Part shown: piece after piece, positions 27,668 through 36,217 of the stretch | Layout: every line of letters begins with the position of its first letter | Position numbering within the stretch: position 1 is the first letter of the stretch | Origin: DASXHZ01 sp036488085 | GTDB lineage: Bacteria > Acidobacteriota > Thermoanaerobaculia > Gp7-AA8 | DNA length: 64,000 bases | NCBI GenBank assembly: GCA_036488085.1 | Contig: DASXHZ010000065.1 | Location: forward strand, 137,165 to 201,164 | Direction: 5' to 3' | Program-made: the position numbers and the translations under genes | The notes under the pieces: model-generated | Told to the model about the DNA's origin: nothing | The model's database searches: none | Seen by the model: only the letters and a program-made list of their open reading frames with translations

Positions 27668-28392
27668 GTGAGTGTGATCTCTCCGGGCAAGCCCAACGCG
27701 TCGAGCGTCTTCAGGTACTGCTGCAGCGACGCTCCGCGAAGCTGGGCGGCGCTCAGGCTGATGTCGAACAGCGCCGGCTTCACGCAACTGAACTCGCAGA
27801 TGTCGCAGTGGCCGTCCTTGCATTCCTTCGCCAGCATCTTCGCGAGCGTGGACATGACGTCGAGATGCAGCCGATGGAGCTTGTCGTCGAAGCGGACTGG
27901 ATCGGCTTCTCGCTCCGCTTTGAGGATGGCGAGGGCGTGATCGGCGTGCGCCTGTTCGTCGGCCGCGATTGCGCCGAAGACCTTCCCGAGATGTCCGGGC
28001 GCTACTTTCGCAACGCGCGTGTAGCTCGCGAGCGCGAACGATTCGAGCATGATCTCCTGGATGATCAGACACGCGATGGTGTCGCCTTCGGCGACGCAAG
28101 CCATGAATGACTCGCGGACGCGCTTCCAGTGCTTGCCGTCGACGTTGCCGACGACCTCGACTCCGATCTTCCGCCCCGCCGCGGCGAACGCCGTGGCGTG
28201 ACTGTGCTCGACCGCCGCGTGCTCCAGCGCCTCTTCGACCTCGTGGGGATCGTCACAGATCCCGGCGAGGGCGGCGTAGTTCAGCGCGGCGACCAGCTCG
28301 CCGGTCACGGCCTGGGCAAGCACGTCCTGCCAGATCGGCGCGGTCGGCGCGCTGCATTCCGTTTGCGGGTTCAGCTCCATGACGGCTTCCAT
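27643..28392 (-). CDS. Aldehyde-deformylating oxygenase (ADO)-like diiron protein with C-terminal Cys cluster
   Basis: 249 aa; ATG 28392 follows GAGGAGG. Ferritin-like helices carry all six ligand positions of cyanobacterial ADO in matching spacing: Glu32 (TGELVAALNY), Glu62 and His65 (VEHSHA), Glu117 (CLIIQEIMLESFA), Glu146 and His149 (DEQAHA). The Synechococcus set, from memory, is 32/60/63/115/144/147. The stretch AEGDTIACLIIQEIMLESFA also resembles ADO [20 protein letters not shown]. ADO converts Cn aldehyde to Cn-1 alkane plus formate, using O2 and ferredoxin electrons. An extension after residue 190 has Cys191-x4-Cys196-x2-Cys199-x3-Cys203, not found in cyanobacterial ADO. Other ferritin-like oxidases remain possible, but the AAR-like partner favours ADO. 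Confidence 0.75.
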   Translation of the reverse strand: MEAVMELNPQTECSAPTAPIWQDVLAQAVTGELVAALNYAALAGICDDPHEVEEALEHAAVEHSHATAFAAAGRKIGVEVVGNVDGKHWKRVRESFMACVAEGDTIACLIIQEIMLESFALASYTRVAKVAPGHLGKVFGAIAADEQAHADHALAILKAEREADPVRFDDKLHRLHLDVMSTLAKMLAKECKDGHCDICEFSCVKPALFDISLSAAQLRGASLQQYLKTLDALGLPGEITLTWIAQLPV

Positions 28393-28422
28393 CGCTCCTC
28401 CTCGGTGTCGCGTTTGCGCGAC

Positions 28423-28446
28423 GGTGGTATACATAGGTATAACACC
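28423..28446. promoter_or_regulatory. Candidate GntR operator: 24-bp near-perfect dyad
   Basis: Read on the minus strand, the arms are GGTGTTATAC and GTATACCACC around CTAT, matching at 9 of 10 pairs and including the GntR-like core GTATAC. It overlaps the putative -10 of the ADO-AAR operon, 30-54 bases before the start codon, which fits repression by the operon's own YtrA-type regulator. Binding is inferred. Confidence 0.6.
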
Positions 28447-28464
28447 ATCTCACGAGATCGGCAA
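28436..28464 (-). promoter_or_regulatory. Candidate sigma70-type promoter of the ADO-AAR operon
   Basis: On the minus strand, TTGCCG (28464-28459) and TATACC (28441-28436) are separated by 17 bases. The spacer contains a second small dyad ATCTC-GT-GAGAT (28458-28447). A GTCGCG-TTTG-CGCGAC hairpin (plus strand 28407-28422) lies in the leader before the ribosome site. Confidence 0.5.
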
Positions 28465-28603
28465 GGGTGACGCCGCGCTGTAACAGACTCCTAACTCCAG
28501 TCGCCGAGGGACAGTCGACCCGACTCAGGACTCGTTCACGTTCTATCTCTTCCTTCAGAAGCGCGACGACGGTTCATTCTCCGCGGGATAATCTTCCCCG
28601 CGC

Positions 28604-31600
28604 ATGTCCCTCTCTCGGTTCCATCCCCTCGTCTCCCGCTGGTTCTCTGAAACGCTCGGTGATCCGACGCCCGCCCAGGTGCAGGGATGGGCGGCGATCC
28701 GTGAGCGACAGCACACGCTCATCGCGGCGCCGACCGGGTCGGGCAAGACGCTCGCGGCGTTTCTTACGGCGCTCGACGACCTGTTCCAGGAGGGGCTGCA
28801 AGGCCCGTTGCCGGACGAGGTGCGGGTCGTCTACGTCTCGCCGCTGAAGGCGCTGAGCGCGGACATCCATAAGAACCTGGCGGAGCCGCGGGCGGCGATT
28901 CGCCGGCTTGCGGCCGAGGCGGGCGTGGAGGCGCCGCAGATCACGGCGGCGGTGCGCACTGGCGACACGACGTCGAGCGAGCGCGCGGCCATGCTGCGCA
29001 CGCCGCCGCACATCCTCGTCACGACTCCCGAGTCGCTTTACCTGCTGCTGACGGCAGAGCGCAGCCGCGAGATGCTGCGGACCGCGCGCACGGTGATTGT
29101 CGATGAGATTCACGCAGTCATCGGCACGCGCCGTGGCGCGCACCTGGCGCTCACCCTCGAACGGCTGCAGCGCGTCGCCGAACATCCGCTCCTCCGCATC
29201 GGTCTTTCCGCGACGCAGAAGCCGATCGGCGAGGTCGCGAAGTATCTACTCGGTGTAGACGGCGGCGACTGCGCGATCGTCGACGAAGGTCACCACCGCG
29301 CGATGGACCTCGGCGTCGAGATGCCGCGGTCGCTCCTCGAAGCGGTCATGTCGCACGAGGTGTGGGAGGAGTATTACGACCGCCTCACGGCGCTCATCAA
29401 CGAGCACCGGACGACGCTCGTCTTCGTGAACACGCGCCGGATGGCCGAGCGCGTCGCGCGCCATCTCTCCGAGCGCCTCGGCGATCAGGCCGTCACGGCG
29501 CATCACGGGAGTCTCTCGAAGGAGAACCGACTCGACGCGGAGTCGCGGCTCAAGTCGGGCCAGCTCAAGGCGCTCGTCGCGACGGCGTCGCTGGAGCTCG
29601 GCATCGACATCGGTCACGTCGATCTCGTCTGCCAGCTAGGCTCGCCGCACCGCATCGCCACGTTCCTCCAGCGCGTCGGCCGGTCGGGGCATACGGTCTC
29701 CGGCACGCCGAAGGGACGGCTCTTCCCGGTATCGCGCGATGACCTTTTCGAATGCGCGGCGCTGTTGCGCGCCGTACATCGTGGCGAGCTCGATCGGATC
29801 GTGATGCAGGAGGCGCCGCTCGACGTGCTCGCGCAGCAGGTGGTCGCGGAGTCGTCCTGCGACGACTATTCCGAGGATGAGCTGTTCGCGCTCGTCCGCC
29901 GCGCGTGGCCGTATCGCGAGCTGAAGCGCGAGGAGTTCGACGGCGTCGTGAAGATGCTCGCGGACGGCTTCGCGACGCGGCGCGGCCGCCGGAGTGCGCT
30001 CATCCATCGCGACGAGGTGAACGGCAACGTTCGCGGCCGCCGTGGCTCGCGAATGCTCTCCCTCACCTCGGGCGGCGCGATCCCGGAGGTCGCCGACTAT
30101 CGCGTCGTGCTCGAGCCTGAGGACACGTTCATCGGCACGATCAACGAAGACTTCGCAATCGAGAGCACTGCCGGCGACATCTTCCAGCTCGGCAACATGT
30201 CGTGGCAGATCCTGCAGGTCGGCGCCGGCGTCGTCCGCGTGTCGGACGCGAAAGGAGCGTCGCCGACGATCCCATTCTGGCTCGGCGAAGCGCCGGCACG
30301 CAGCGACGAGCTGTCGCGCGCGGTGAGCGATCTGCGGCGCGACATCGATGGCGTCGAGTGGCTGGTGGCGGAGACGGGGATCCCGAAGAGCGCCGCCGAG
30401 GAACTGGTCGCGTATCTGAATGACACGAAGCAGGTCCTCGGCGTCCTGCCGACGCAGGAGACGCTCGTGCTCGAGCGCTTCTTCGACGAGTCGGGCGGGA
30501 TGCAGCTCGTGCTGCACGCGCCGTTCGGAAGCCGCATCAACAAGGCATGGGGGCTCGCGCTGCGAAAGCGCTTCTGCCGGCAGTTCAACTTCGAGCTGCA
30601 GGCAGCGGCGACGGAGGACGGGATCCTGCTGTCCCTCGGCCCGCAGCATTCGTTCCCGCTCGCGGACGTCTTCCGCTACCTGCACCCGGCGACCACGCGC
30701 GACGTGCTGATCCAGGCGTTCCTCGTGGCGCCGGTGTTCCAGACGCGCTGGCGGTGGAACACGACCATCTCGCTCGCAGTGCCGCGCAATCGCGGCGGGC
30801 ACAAGGTTCCGCCCCAGCTTCAGCGGATGATCGCGGACGATCTGATGGCAGCGGTCTTTCCCGATGCCGCTGCCTGCCCCGAGAACCTTCCCGGCGATCG
30901 CGAGCTGCCGGACCATCCGCTGGTGAATCAAGTCGTGCGCGACTGCCTCGAAGAGGCGATGGACTTCGAGGGCCTTCAGGCGGTCCTCGGGAAGATCCAT
31001 CGCGGCGAGCTGCAACTCGTCGCGCGCGACGTGCCGGAGCCGTCGCCGCTCGCCGCGGAGATTCTCAACGCGAAGCCGTACGCGTTCCTCGACGACGCAC
31101 CGCTCGAGGAGCGGCGCGCGCACGCCGTCGCGACGCGACGTGCGAGCGATCCGAAGAGCGCAGACGACATGGGACGGCTCGATACGGCCGCGATCGAGCG
31201 CGTGCGCGACGAGGTTCGTCCCGACCCGCGGGACGCCGACGAACTGCACGACGTGCTGCTGACCGCAGGCTTCCTCACCGAGGAGGAGGCGGCGGAGCTT
31301 CCACGCGAGATGTTCGAACAGTTGACCGCCTCGCGGCGCGTCGCACTCGTGAGACGGATGTGGATCGCGGCCGAGCGCCTGCCGGAACTGCTGGCGATCC
31401 ATCAAGTGCCGGTTGACATCGCGCCGCCCGCTTCGCGCCTGTCGCGCACATGGACGCGCGAGGAGGCGATCGTCGAGCTGTTCCGAGGCCGACTCACGAT
31501 CCTCGGTCCGACGACCGCGCGCGCGCTTGCCGCGTCGCTCGACATCGTTGAGTCGGAGGCGGATCTCGCGCTCCTGACACTCGAGTCGGAAGGTGTCGTG

Positions 31601-32638
31601 CTGCGCGGCCGATTCGAGAACCCGCAGCAGCCCGAATGGTGCGACCGCCGGCTGCTCGCGCGCATCCATCGCTACACCCTCGGCCGCCTGCGCGCCGAGA
31701 TCGAGCCGGTGAGCGCCGCCGACTTTCAGCGCTTCCTCTTCGCCTGGCAGCACGTCGCCGGACGGCTGACGGGACCGGACGGACTGCGCAAAGTGGTCGA
31801 GCAGCTCGACGGCTACGAAGTCGCCGCGCAGGCGTGGGAACGCAACGTCCTCCCGACGCGCATCGACCGTTACGACCCTTCACTCCTCGACACGCTCTGT
31901 CTCGGCGGTGAAGTCGGATGGGCGCATCGCGGTGGCGTGGTGCTCTTCCGCCGGGAGAATGCCGGCACTTGGCTGTCCGAGGTGAAATCGCAGCTCAGCG
32001 AGGCCGCGAGGGGATTGCTCGAGCGCTTGCGGAGTGGCGGCGCGCAGTTCCTGCGCCGCGATGAAGTGCTCGACGAGTTGGTCGACGCGGGGCTCGTCAC
32101 CGCCGATGGCTTCCTCGGCCGCAGCGGCCGATGGTCGATCGTTCCCCCTCCGCAGCCTGACGTCCAGATCCAGGCGCGTGCACTGCTGCTTCGTTACGGT
32201 GTCGTCTTCCGGCGGCTCACGACGCGCGAGCCGAACATGGCGCCGTGGCGCGACCTCGCGCGCGAGCTTCGCCGGCTCGAAGCGCGCGGCGAGATCCGCG
32301 GCGGCCGGTTCGTGAACGGCATGTCGGGCGAGCAGTTCGCGCTGCCGGAAGCGGTCGAGCGGCTACGCGAGATTCGCAGGCAGGGAGCCGACGGGAACGT
32401 CATCGTCATCAGCGCCGCCGATCCGCTCAACCTGACCGGCATCCTCGTCTCCGGCGATCGCATTCGCGCCATCCCATCCACTCGCATCGCGTACCGTGAC
32501 GGCGTCGCCGTCTCGGTCATGGAAGGCGACTACCTCCGCCCGCTCAGCGACATCGACGATGCGAGCGCGTTGCACGTTGCAGCCGCGCTCGCGGGACGAA
32601 AGGTATCGGTTGCCAGCGGATTCGTGGGCCGCGCCTGA
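28604..32638 (+). CDS. lhr: Lhr-type DEAD/DEAH-box ATP-dependent helicase
   Basis: 1344 aa (E. coli Lhr is about 1540). Motif I APTGSGKT (42-49), motif Ia SPLKALSAD, motif II DEIH about residue 167, motif III LSAT, then the second RecA lobe with VFVNTRR, ATASLELGIDIGHVDLV and QRVGRSGH. After about residue 420 come the winged-helix and Lhr-core beta-sheet regions typical of the family (ESTAGDIFQLG, LHAPFGSRINKAWGLALRKR, LIQAFLVAPVFQTRWRWNTTISLAV). The C-terminus (about 900-1344) is Lhr-CTD-like with further winged helices. Lhr is a 3'-5' DNA translocase and DNA:RNA helicase involved in repair. It is transcribed divergently from the ADO-AAR operon with a 211-bp shared upstream region. Confidence 0.93.
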   Translation: MSLSRFHPLVSRWFSETLGDPTPAQVQGWAAIRERQHTLIAAPTGSGKTLAAFLTALDDLFQEGLQGPLPDEVRVVYVSPLKALSADIHKNLAEPRAAIRRLAAEAGVEAPQITAAVRTGDTTSSERAAMLRTPPHILVTTPESLYLLLTAERSREMLRTARTVIVDEIHAVIGTRRGAHLALTLERLQRVAEHPLLRIGLSATQKPIGEVAKYLLGVDGGDCAIVDEGHHRAMDLGVEMPRSLLEAVMSHEVWEEYYDRLTALINEHRTTLVFVNTRRMAERVARHLSERLGDQAVTAHHGSLSKENRLDAESRLKSGQLKALVATASLELGIDIGHVDLVCQLGSPHRIATFLQRVGRSGHTVSGTPKGRLFPVSRDDLFECAALLRAVHRGELDRIVMQEAPLDVLAQQVVAESSCDDYSEDELFALVRRAWPYRELKREEFDGVVKMLADGFATRRGRRSALIHRDEVNGNVRGRRGSRMLSLTSGGAIPEVADYRVVLEPEDTFIGTINEDFAIESTAGDIFQLGNMSWQILQVGAGVVRVSDAKGASPTIPFWLGEAPARSDELSRAVSDLRRDIDGVEWLVAETGIPKSAAEELVAYLNDTKQVLGVLPTQETLVLERFFDESGGMQLVLHAPFGSRINKAWGLALRKRFCRQFNFELQAAATEDGILLSLGPQHSFPLADVFRYLHPATTRDVLIQAFLVAPVFQTRWRWNTTISLAVPRNRGGHKVPPQLQRMIADDLMAAVFPDAAACPENLPGDRELPDHPLVNQVVRDCLEEAMDFEGLQAVLGKIHRGELQLVARDVPEPSPLAAEILNAKPYAFLDDAPLEERRAHAVATRRASDPKSADDMGRLDTAAIERVRDEVRPDPRDADELHDVLLTAGFLTEEEAAELPREMFEQLTASRRVALVRRMWIAAERLPELLAIHQVPVDIAPPASRLSRTWTREEAIVELFRGRLTILGPTTARALAASLDIVESEADLALLTLESEGVVLRGRFENPQQPEWCDRRLLARIHRYTLGRLRAEIEPVSAADFQRFLFAWQHVAGRLTGPDGLRKVVEQLDGYEVAAQAWERNVLPTRIDRYDPSLLDTLCLGGEVGWAHRGGVVLFRRENAGTWLSEVKSQLSEAARGLLERLRSGGAQFLRRDEVLDELVDAGLVTADGFLGRSGRWSIVPPPQPDVQIQARALLLRYGVVFRRLTTREPNMAPWRDLARELRRLEARGEIRGGRFVNGMSGEQFALPEAVERLREIRRQGADGNVIVISAADPLNLTGILVSGDRIRAIPSTRIAYRDGVAVSVMEGDYLRPLSDIDDASALHVAAALAGRKVSVASGFVGRA

Positions 32639-32641
32639 TCG

Positions 32642-33340
32642 CTACGGCTCCTCGTTCCAGTCGAGCTTCTGTGACGGCACTGCGAGCATCTGCGGACCGA
32701 GGACCGTCGCGAGGATCGGCAGGAGCGGGAGGAACTGGTCGGACGTGCGGATGAAGATCGGCGACGGCAGGCCCTCGCGCGGCTGGAAACGATAGATCGC
32801 CAGATGGACCTGTGCGTTGCCAATCGGCTCGTCGTTCTTCTGGACCGGAACGGCGAAGAAGGCGGGGAAGAGCGGTCCTTCCGTCTCCGGATGGCCGATG
32901 ACGTCGTCGAATTGGTCGTTGAGTGTCACCTCGCGATCGAGGATCTCACCGCTGCGGACCTGGTAGCAGAGATAGTGAGTCAGCGGCGGCGTTGGGTCGG
33001 CGGGTATGCCTTCGGGGAACGACTTTCCAGCCGGGAGCAGAAGCAGCGTGGGGTCGCCGATGTGCCATTCGAACTGGGGGCCGAATTGGTTCGAGAAGAC
33101 GACGCGGCGGTGCGGCTCCGGGACGCTCGGTATCGGCGGCTGCAGCGTGTAGGCGGTCAGGTGCCGATCGGGGAAGTTGATCGGCTCACTGTTCTTCGAC
33201 ACCGGGTTACCGATGAAATCAAGGCCGATGGTCCGCTGCCACCGTGGGAAGCGGTCGAATTGTCCGAGGGTCGTGACGTCGCGCTCGAATGAGATCCGGT
33301 TCAGTAGCCAAAATTTGTAGTGGTCGACTTCGTTAGGCAT
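32642..33340 (-). CDS. Hypothetical protein with two DQF-type beta repeats
   Basis: 232 aa. The start (MPNEVDHYKFW) was chosen because AAGGAGAG lies just upstream on the minus strand. Two related halves share the pattern domain-strand, VxxxxQFG or VTLNDQFDD, PxLLLLPAGK or PAFFAVPVQKN, with HYLCYQV between them. This resembles the H-x-x-CY-x-V ... DQF repeats of secreted proteins in environmental bacteria (DUF7450-like). No signal peptide is seen. Its stop lies 3 bp from the Lhr stop, convergent. Function unknown. Confidence 0.7.
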   Translation of the reverse strand: MPNEVDHYKFWLLNRISFERDVTTLGQFDRFPRWQRTIGLDFIGNPVSKNSEPINFPDRHLTAYTLQPPIPSVPEPHRRVVFSNQFGPQFEWHIGDPTLLLLPAGKSFPEGIPADPTPPLTHYLCYQVRSGEILDREVTLNDQFDDVIGHPETEGPLFPAFFAVPVQKNDEPIGNAQVHLAIYRFQPREGLPSPIFIRTSDQFLPLLPILATVLGPQMLAVPSQKLDWNEEP

Positions 33341-33482
33341 CTCAGCTCTCCTTGGCAGAAGGAGTGACAGACTGATGTGTGGCCCTACCACCAAATTTGG
33401 TCGCGGTGGCTCTTCGTAACGTTTCTGTAGTGGTCATTGCCCGTTGAGGTTTCGCACGGCAGACTTGCGGCGTTCGGTACCG

Positions 33483-36029
33483 ATGAAACGCGCCATCATT
33501 TGTCTCGCCGTCTTGCTCGCGAATGTGCCCGCCGCCCGTGCGACGAATTGGCCGGAGCGGCCGGTCCTGCATGCCGTCCGTGCGACGTCGCCGATCGTCA
33601 TCGACGGGGATCTCTCCGATGCCGCGTGGCAGGCGGCGCCGGCGTTCACCGACTTCACGCAGCACGATCCCGATGACGGGAAGCCGTCGACGCTGCCGAC
33701 CAGCGTGAAGATCCTCTACGACGACAAGGCGGTCTACTTCGGCGCGAAGATGGTCGACGACCATCCGCCGACGGCGCTCCTCTCGCGACGCGACGTCCTC
33801 GTCAACGGCGACTTCCTCTCCATCAACATCGACTCGCAGCACGACCGCCTGTCCGGCAACGCGTTCACGGTCACGCCGGCCGGCGAGCAGGGCGACACGG
33901 TCCTCTACAACGACATCGGCGAGGACCCGAGCTGGGACGGCGTGTGGGAGTCCGCCGTCAAGACCGTCCCCGACGGTTGGATCGCCGAAGTCCGCATTCC
34001 GTTCTCGCAGCTCCGGTTTCCTGATCGCGACAAGCAGGTGTGGGGGATCAACATCACGCGGCGCATCTTCCGGCTCCAGGAGACGGTTCGGATCGTCAAC
34101 ACGCCGAAGGGCGGCGTCGGCTTCGTCTCCCACTTCGCGGACCTCGCCGGTATCGAGGAAATCCACCGCGGAAAGCCGCTCGAGCTCGTGCCGTATGCGG
34201 TGGGACGCTCAGACGTGCAGTCGCGATTCGATCGTACCGATCCGTTCCTGCAGTCGTCGAAGGAGAAGATCGACGGCGGCCTCGATCTCAAGTACGCGCT
34301 CACGTCGACGCTGACGCTGACCGGCACCGTGAATCCCGACTTCGGCCAGGTCGAGGTCGACCCCGCCGTCGTCAACCTCACGCAGTTCGAGACGTTCTAT
34401 CCGGAGAAGCGGCCATTCTTCACCGAGGGGTTTCAGATCTTCAGTTTCGGCGACTCGCCGGCACCCGAACATTGGAACTTCACGTCGATCCCGACGTTCT
34501 TCTACTCGCGTCGCATCGGCCGCGCTCCGCAGGGGACCGTCAACGCCGACTTCGTCGATGAGCCGACCACGACGACGATCCTCGGTGCCGCGAAGGTCAC
34601 CGGAAAGGTCGGCAAGTGGACGGTGGGCGTGCTCGACGCGCTGACCGACAACGAGACGGCGCGCTTCGCGACCGGACCGCTGGAGCAGCGGCAGACCGTC
34701 GAGCCGATGTCGAACTACTTCGTCACCCGCGACACACGCGACTTCGGCAGTAACTCGCGGATCGGCATCATGGTGACCTCCGTCGATCGGCGCCTCCCGG
34801 AGGAGTTGTCGTACCTGCGCAGCCGCGCCGACATGGTCGGGATCGACGGTTACAGCGGGACCGCGAACAACAACTGGATCTTCGAGTGGTTCGCAGCCGG
34901 CTCGCGCCTCGCCGGGAGTGCCGAGTCGATCGCGGATGCGCAAAACGCGCCGGAGCGCTATTACGGTCGTCCCGATGCGAAGTCGTTCCACCTCGATCCG
35001 ACCCGTACGTCGCTCCAAGGCTGGGCGGGGAAGGCGATGCTGTCGAAGGCGACGGGACTCTGGCGCGGGCTCGTCCAGGTGCAGGCGTATTCACCGGGGT
35101 TCGAGACGAACGACGTCGGCTTCATGACGCGGACGGACACGATTTCGACCAACGCGGTCATCCACTACGACAACGATCATCCGACGGAACGGTTTCGCGA
35201 GAAGCACGTCTGGTTCGGCGCGTGGTCGAATCAGAACTTCGACCATGACGCCCTCGGGCGCGGTGTCTTTGCCGAGCATTCGGCGGTTCTCGCGAACTAC
35301 TGGAACTACGACACGAACCTCTTTCTCTCGCCCGACGTTCTCGATGACCGGTTGACGCGCGGAGGTCCGCTGGTGCGCGCGCGACGATCGTGGGACACGA
35401 TCGCGAGCCTCGGCAGCGACAATCGCAAGCACTTCTACTTCGCCCTCAGCGCGCATGCGAACGGCGCGGCCGACGGGCTGTTGAATCGCACCCTCGGCGT
35501 AACGCTCACCGCGCAGCCGTCGCCGAGCCTCCTGGTCAGCGTCTCGCCGACCATCGGGCGCCTTCACGATCACACGCAATACGTGACGACGGTCGCCGAC
35601 CCCGCCGCGACGGCGACCTACGGCAACCGCTACGTCTTCGCCGATCTCGACCAGCGGACGTTCGAGCTCGGGACGCGCGTCGACTGGACGCTGACGCCGA
35701 AAATGTCCTTCCAGCTCTACATGCAGCCGTTCGTCGCCTCAGGCGACTTCCACGACTACCACTCCCTCGCTGCCCCGCGAACCGCCGATTACGAGGCGTA
35801 CACCGGCGCGGTCGCCAGCCCGGACTTCGACTTCCGCAGCGTCCGCGCCAGCGCCGTCGCCCGCTGGGAGTTCCGCCCCGGCTCCGCCCTCTATGTCGTC
35901 TGGAACGAAAACCGCGCCGACACCCTCGACGTCGGCACCCTCCGCCTCGCCCGCGACCTCCGCGGCGTCGCCAACGCGCCATCGCACGATGTATTTCTCA
36001 TCAAGATGTCGTACTGGCTGCCGTTCTAG
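33483..36029 (+). CDS. CBM9-like domain plus DUF5916 outer-membrane barrel protein
   Basis: 848 aa; ATG 33483 begins a signal peptide (MKRAIICLAVLLANVPAARA). Residues about 25-200 are a CBM9/DOMON-like sugar-binding fold (IVIDGDLSDAAWQAAPAFTDF, VKILYDDKAVYFGAKM, DGWIAEVRIPFSQLRF, QVWGINITRR). From about residue 220 a DUF5916 region follows, with PDFGQVEVDPAVVNLTQFE and FYPEKRPFFTEGFQIF, then alternating strands ending in YWLPF, a terminal-phenylalanine signal for outer-membrane insertion. The family is common in Acidobacteriota and Bacteroidota and its substrate is unknown. Confidence 0.9.
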   Translation: MKRAIICLAVLLANVPAARATNWPERPVLHAVRATSPIVIDGDLSDAAWQAAPAFTDFTQHDPDDGKPSTLPTSVKILYDDKAVYFGAKMVDDHPPTALLSRRDVLVNGDFLSINIDSQHDRLSGNAFTVTPAGEQGDTVLYNDIGEDPSWDGVWESAVKTVPDGWIAEVRIPFSQLRFPDRDKQVWGINITRRIFRLQETVRIVNTPKGGVGFVSHFADLAGIEEIHRGKPLELVPYAVGRSDVQSRFDRTDPFLQSSKEKIDGGLDLKYALTSTLTLTGTVNPDFGQVEVDPAVVNLTQFETFYPEKRPFFTEGFQIFSFGDSPAPEHWNFTSIPTFFYSRRIGRAPQGTVNADFVDEPTTTTILGAAKVTGKVGKWTVGVLDALTDNETARFATGPLEQRQTVEPMSNYFVTRDTRDFGSNSRIGIMVTSVDRRLPEELSYLRSRADMVGIDGYSGTANNNWIFEWFAAGSRLAGSAESIADAQNAPERYYGRPDAKSFHLDPTRTSLQGWAGKAMLSKATGLWRGLVQVQAYSPGFETNDVGFMTRTDTISTNAVIHYDNDHPTERFREKHVWFGAWSNQNFDHDALGRGVFAEHSAVLANYWNYDTNLFLSPDVLDDRLTRGGPLVRARRSWDTIASLGSDNRKHFYFALSAHANGAADGLLNRTLGVTLTAQPSPSLLVSVSPTIGRLHDHTQYVTTVADPAATATYGNRYVFADLDQRTFELGTRVDWTLTPKMSFQLYMQPFVASGDFHDYHSLAAPRTADYEAYTGAVASPDFDFRSVRASAVARWEFRPGSALYVVWNENRADTLDVGTLRLARDLRGVANAPSHDVFLIKMSYWLPF

Positions 36030-36217
36030 AGGGGCGAGGACTATCTCTTTCTCGAGAGTGAAATGGTGTCCTTCTTCGTGCCGCTTCTTCCGCTGGTGCC
36101 TCACGCATCCTCGCGGCCATCGAACAGGCAAAGCCGGGGCGACGCGTGGGAGTCAGCCCCTAATTGCGACGCTCGTTGTCCACCGGGGGCGGCCGTCCAA
36201 CGGCACGACTTGGCTCC

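Noticed and set aside
27643..28392. Ordinary rubrerythrin or bacterioferritin
   Set aside because: No rubredoxin domain; ligand spacing and the CLIIQ..ESFA helix match ADO better, and the neighbour is AAR-like. Kept as an alternative, not the main call.
29636..31753. 705-codon open frame on the minus strand inside the helicase gene
   Set aside because: Shadow of the GC-rich Lhr coding frame; no motifs and no ribosome site. The same applies to other long antisense frames, such as 14888-16288 and 20083-21780.
28604..32638. Defence-system helicase
   Set aside because: Domain order is that of housekeeping Lhr, and no nuclease or methylase partner is adjacent.
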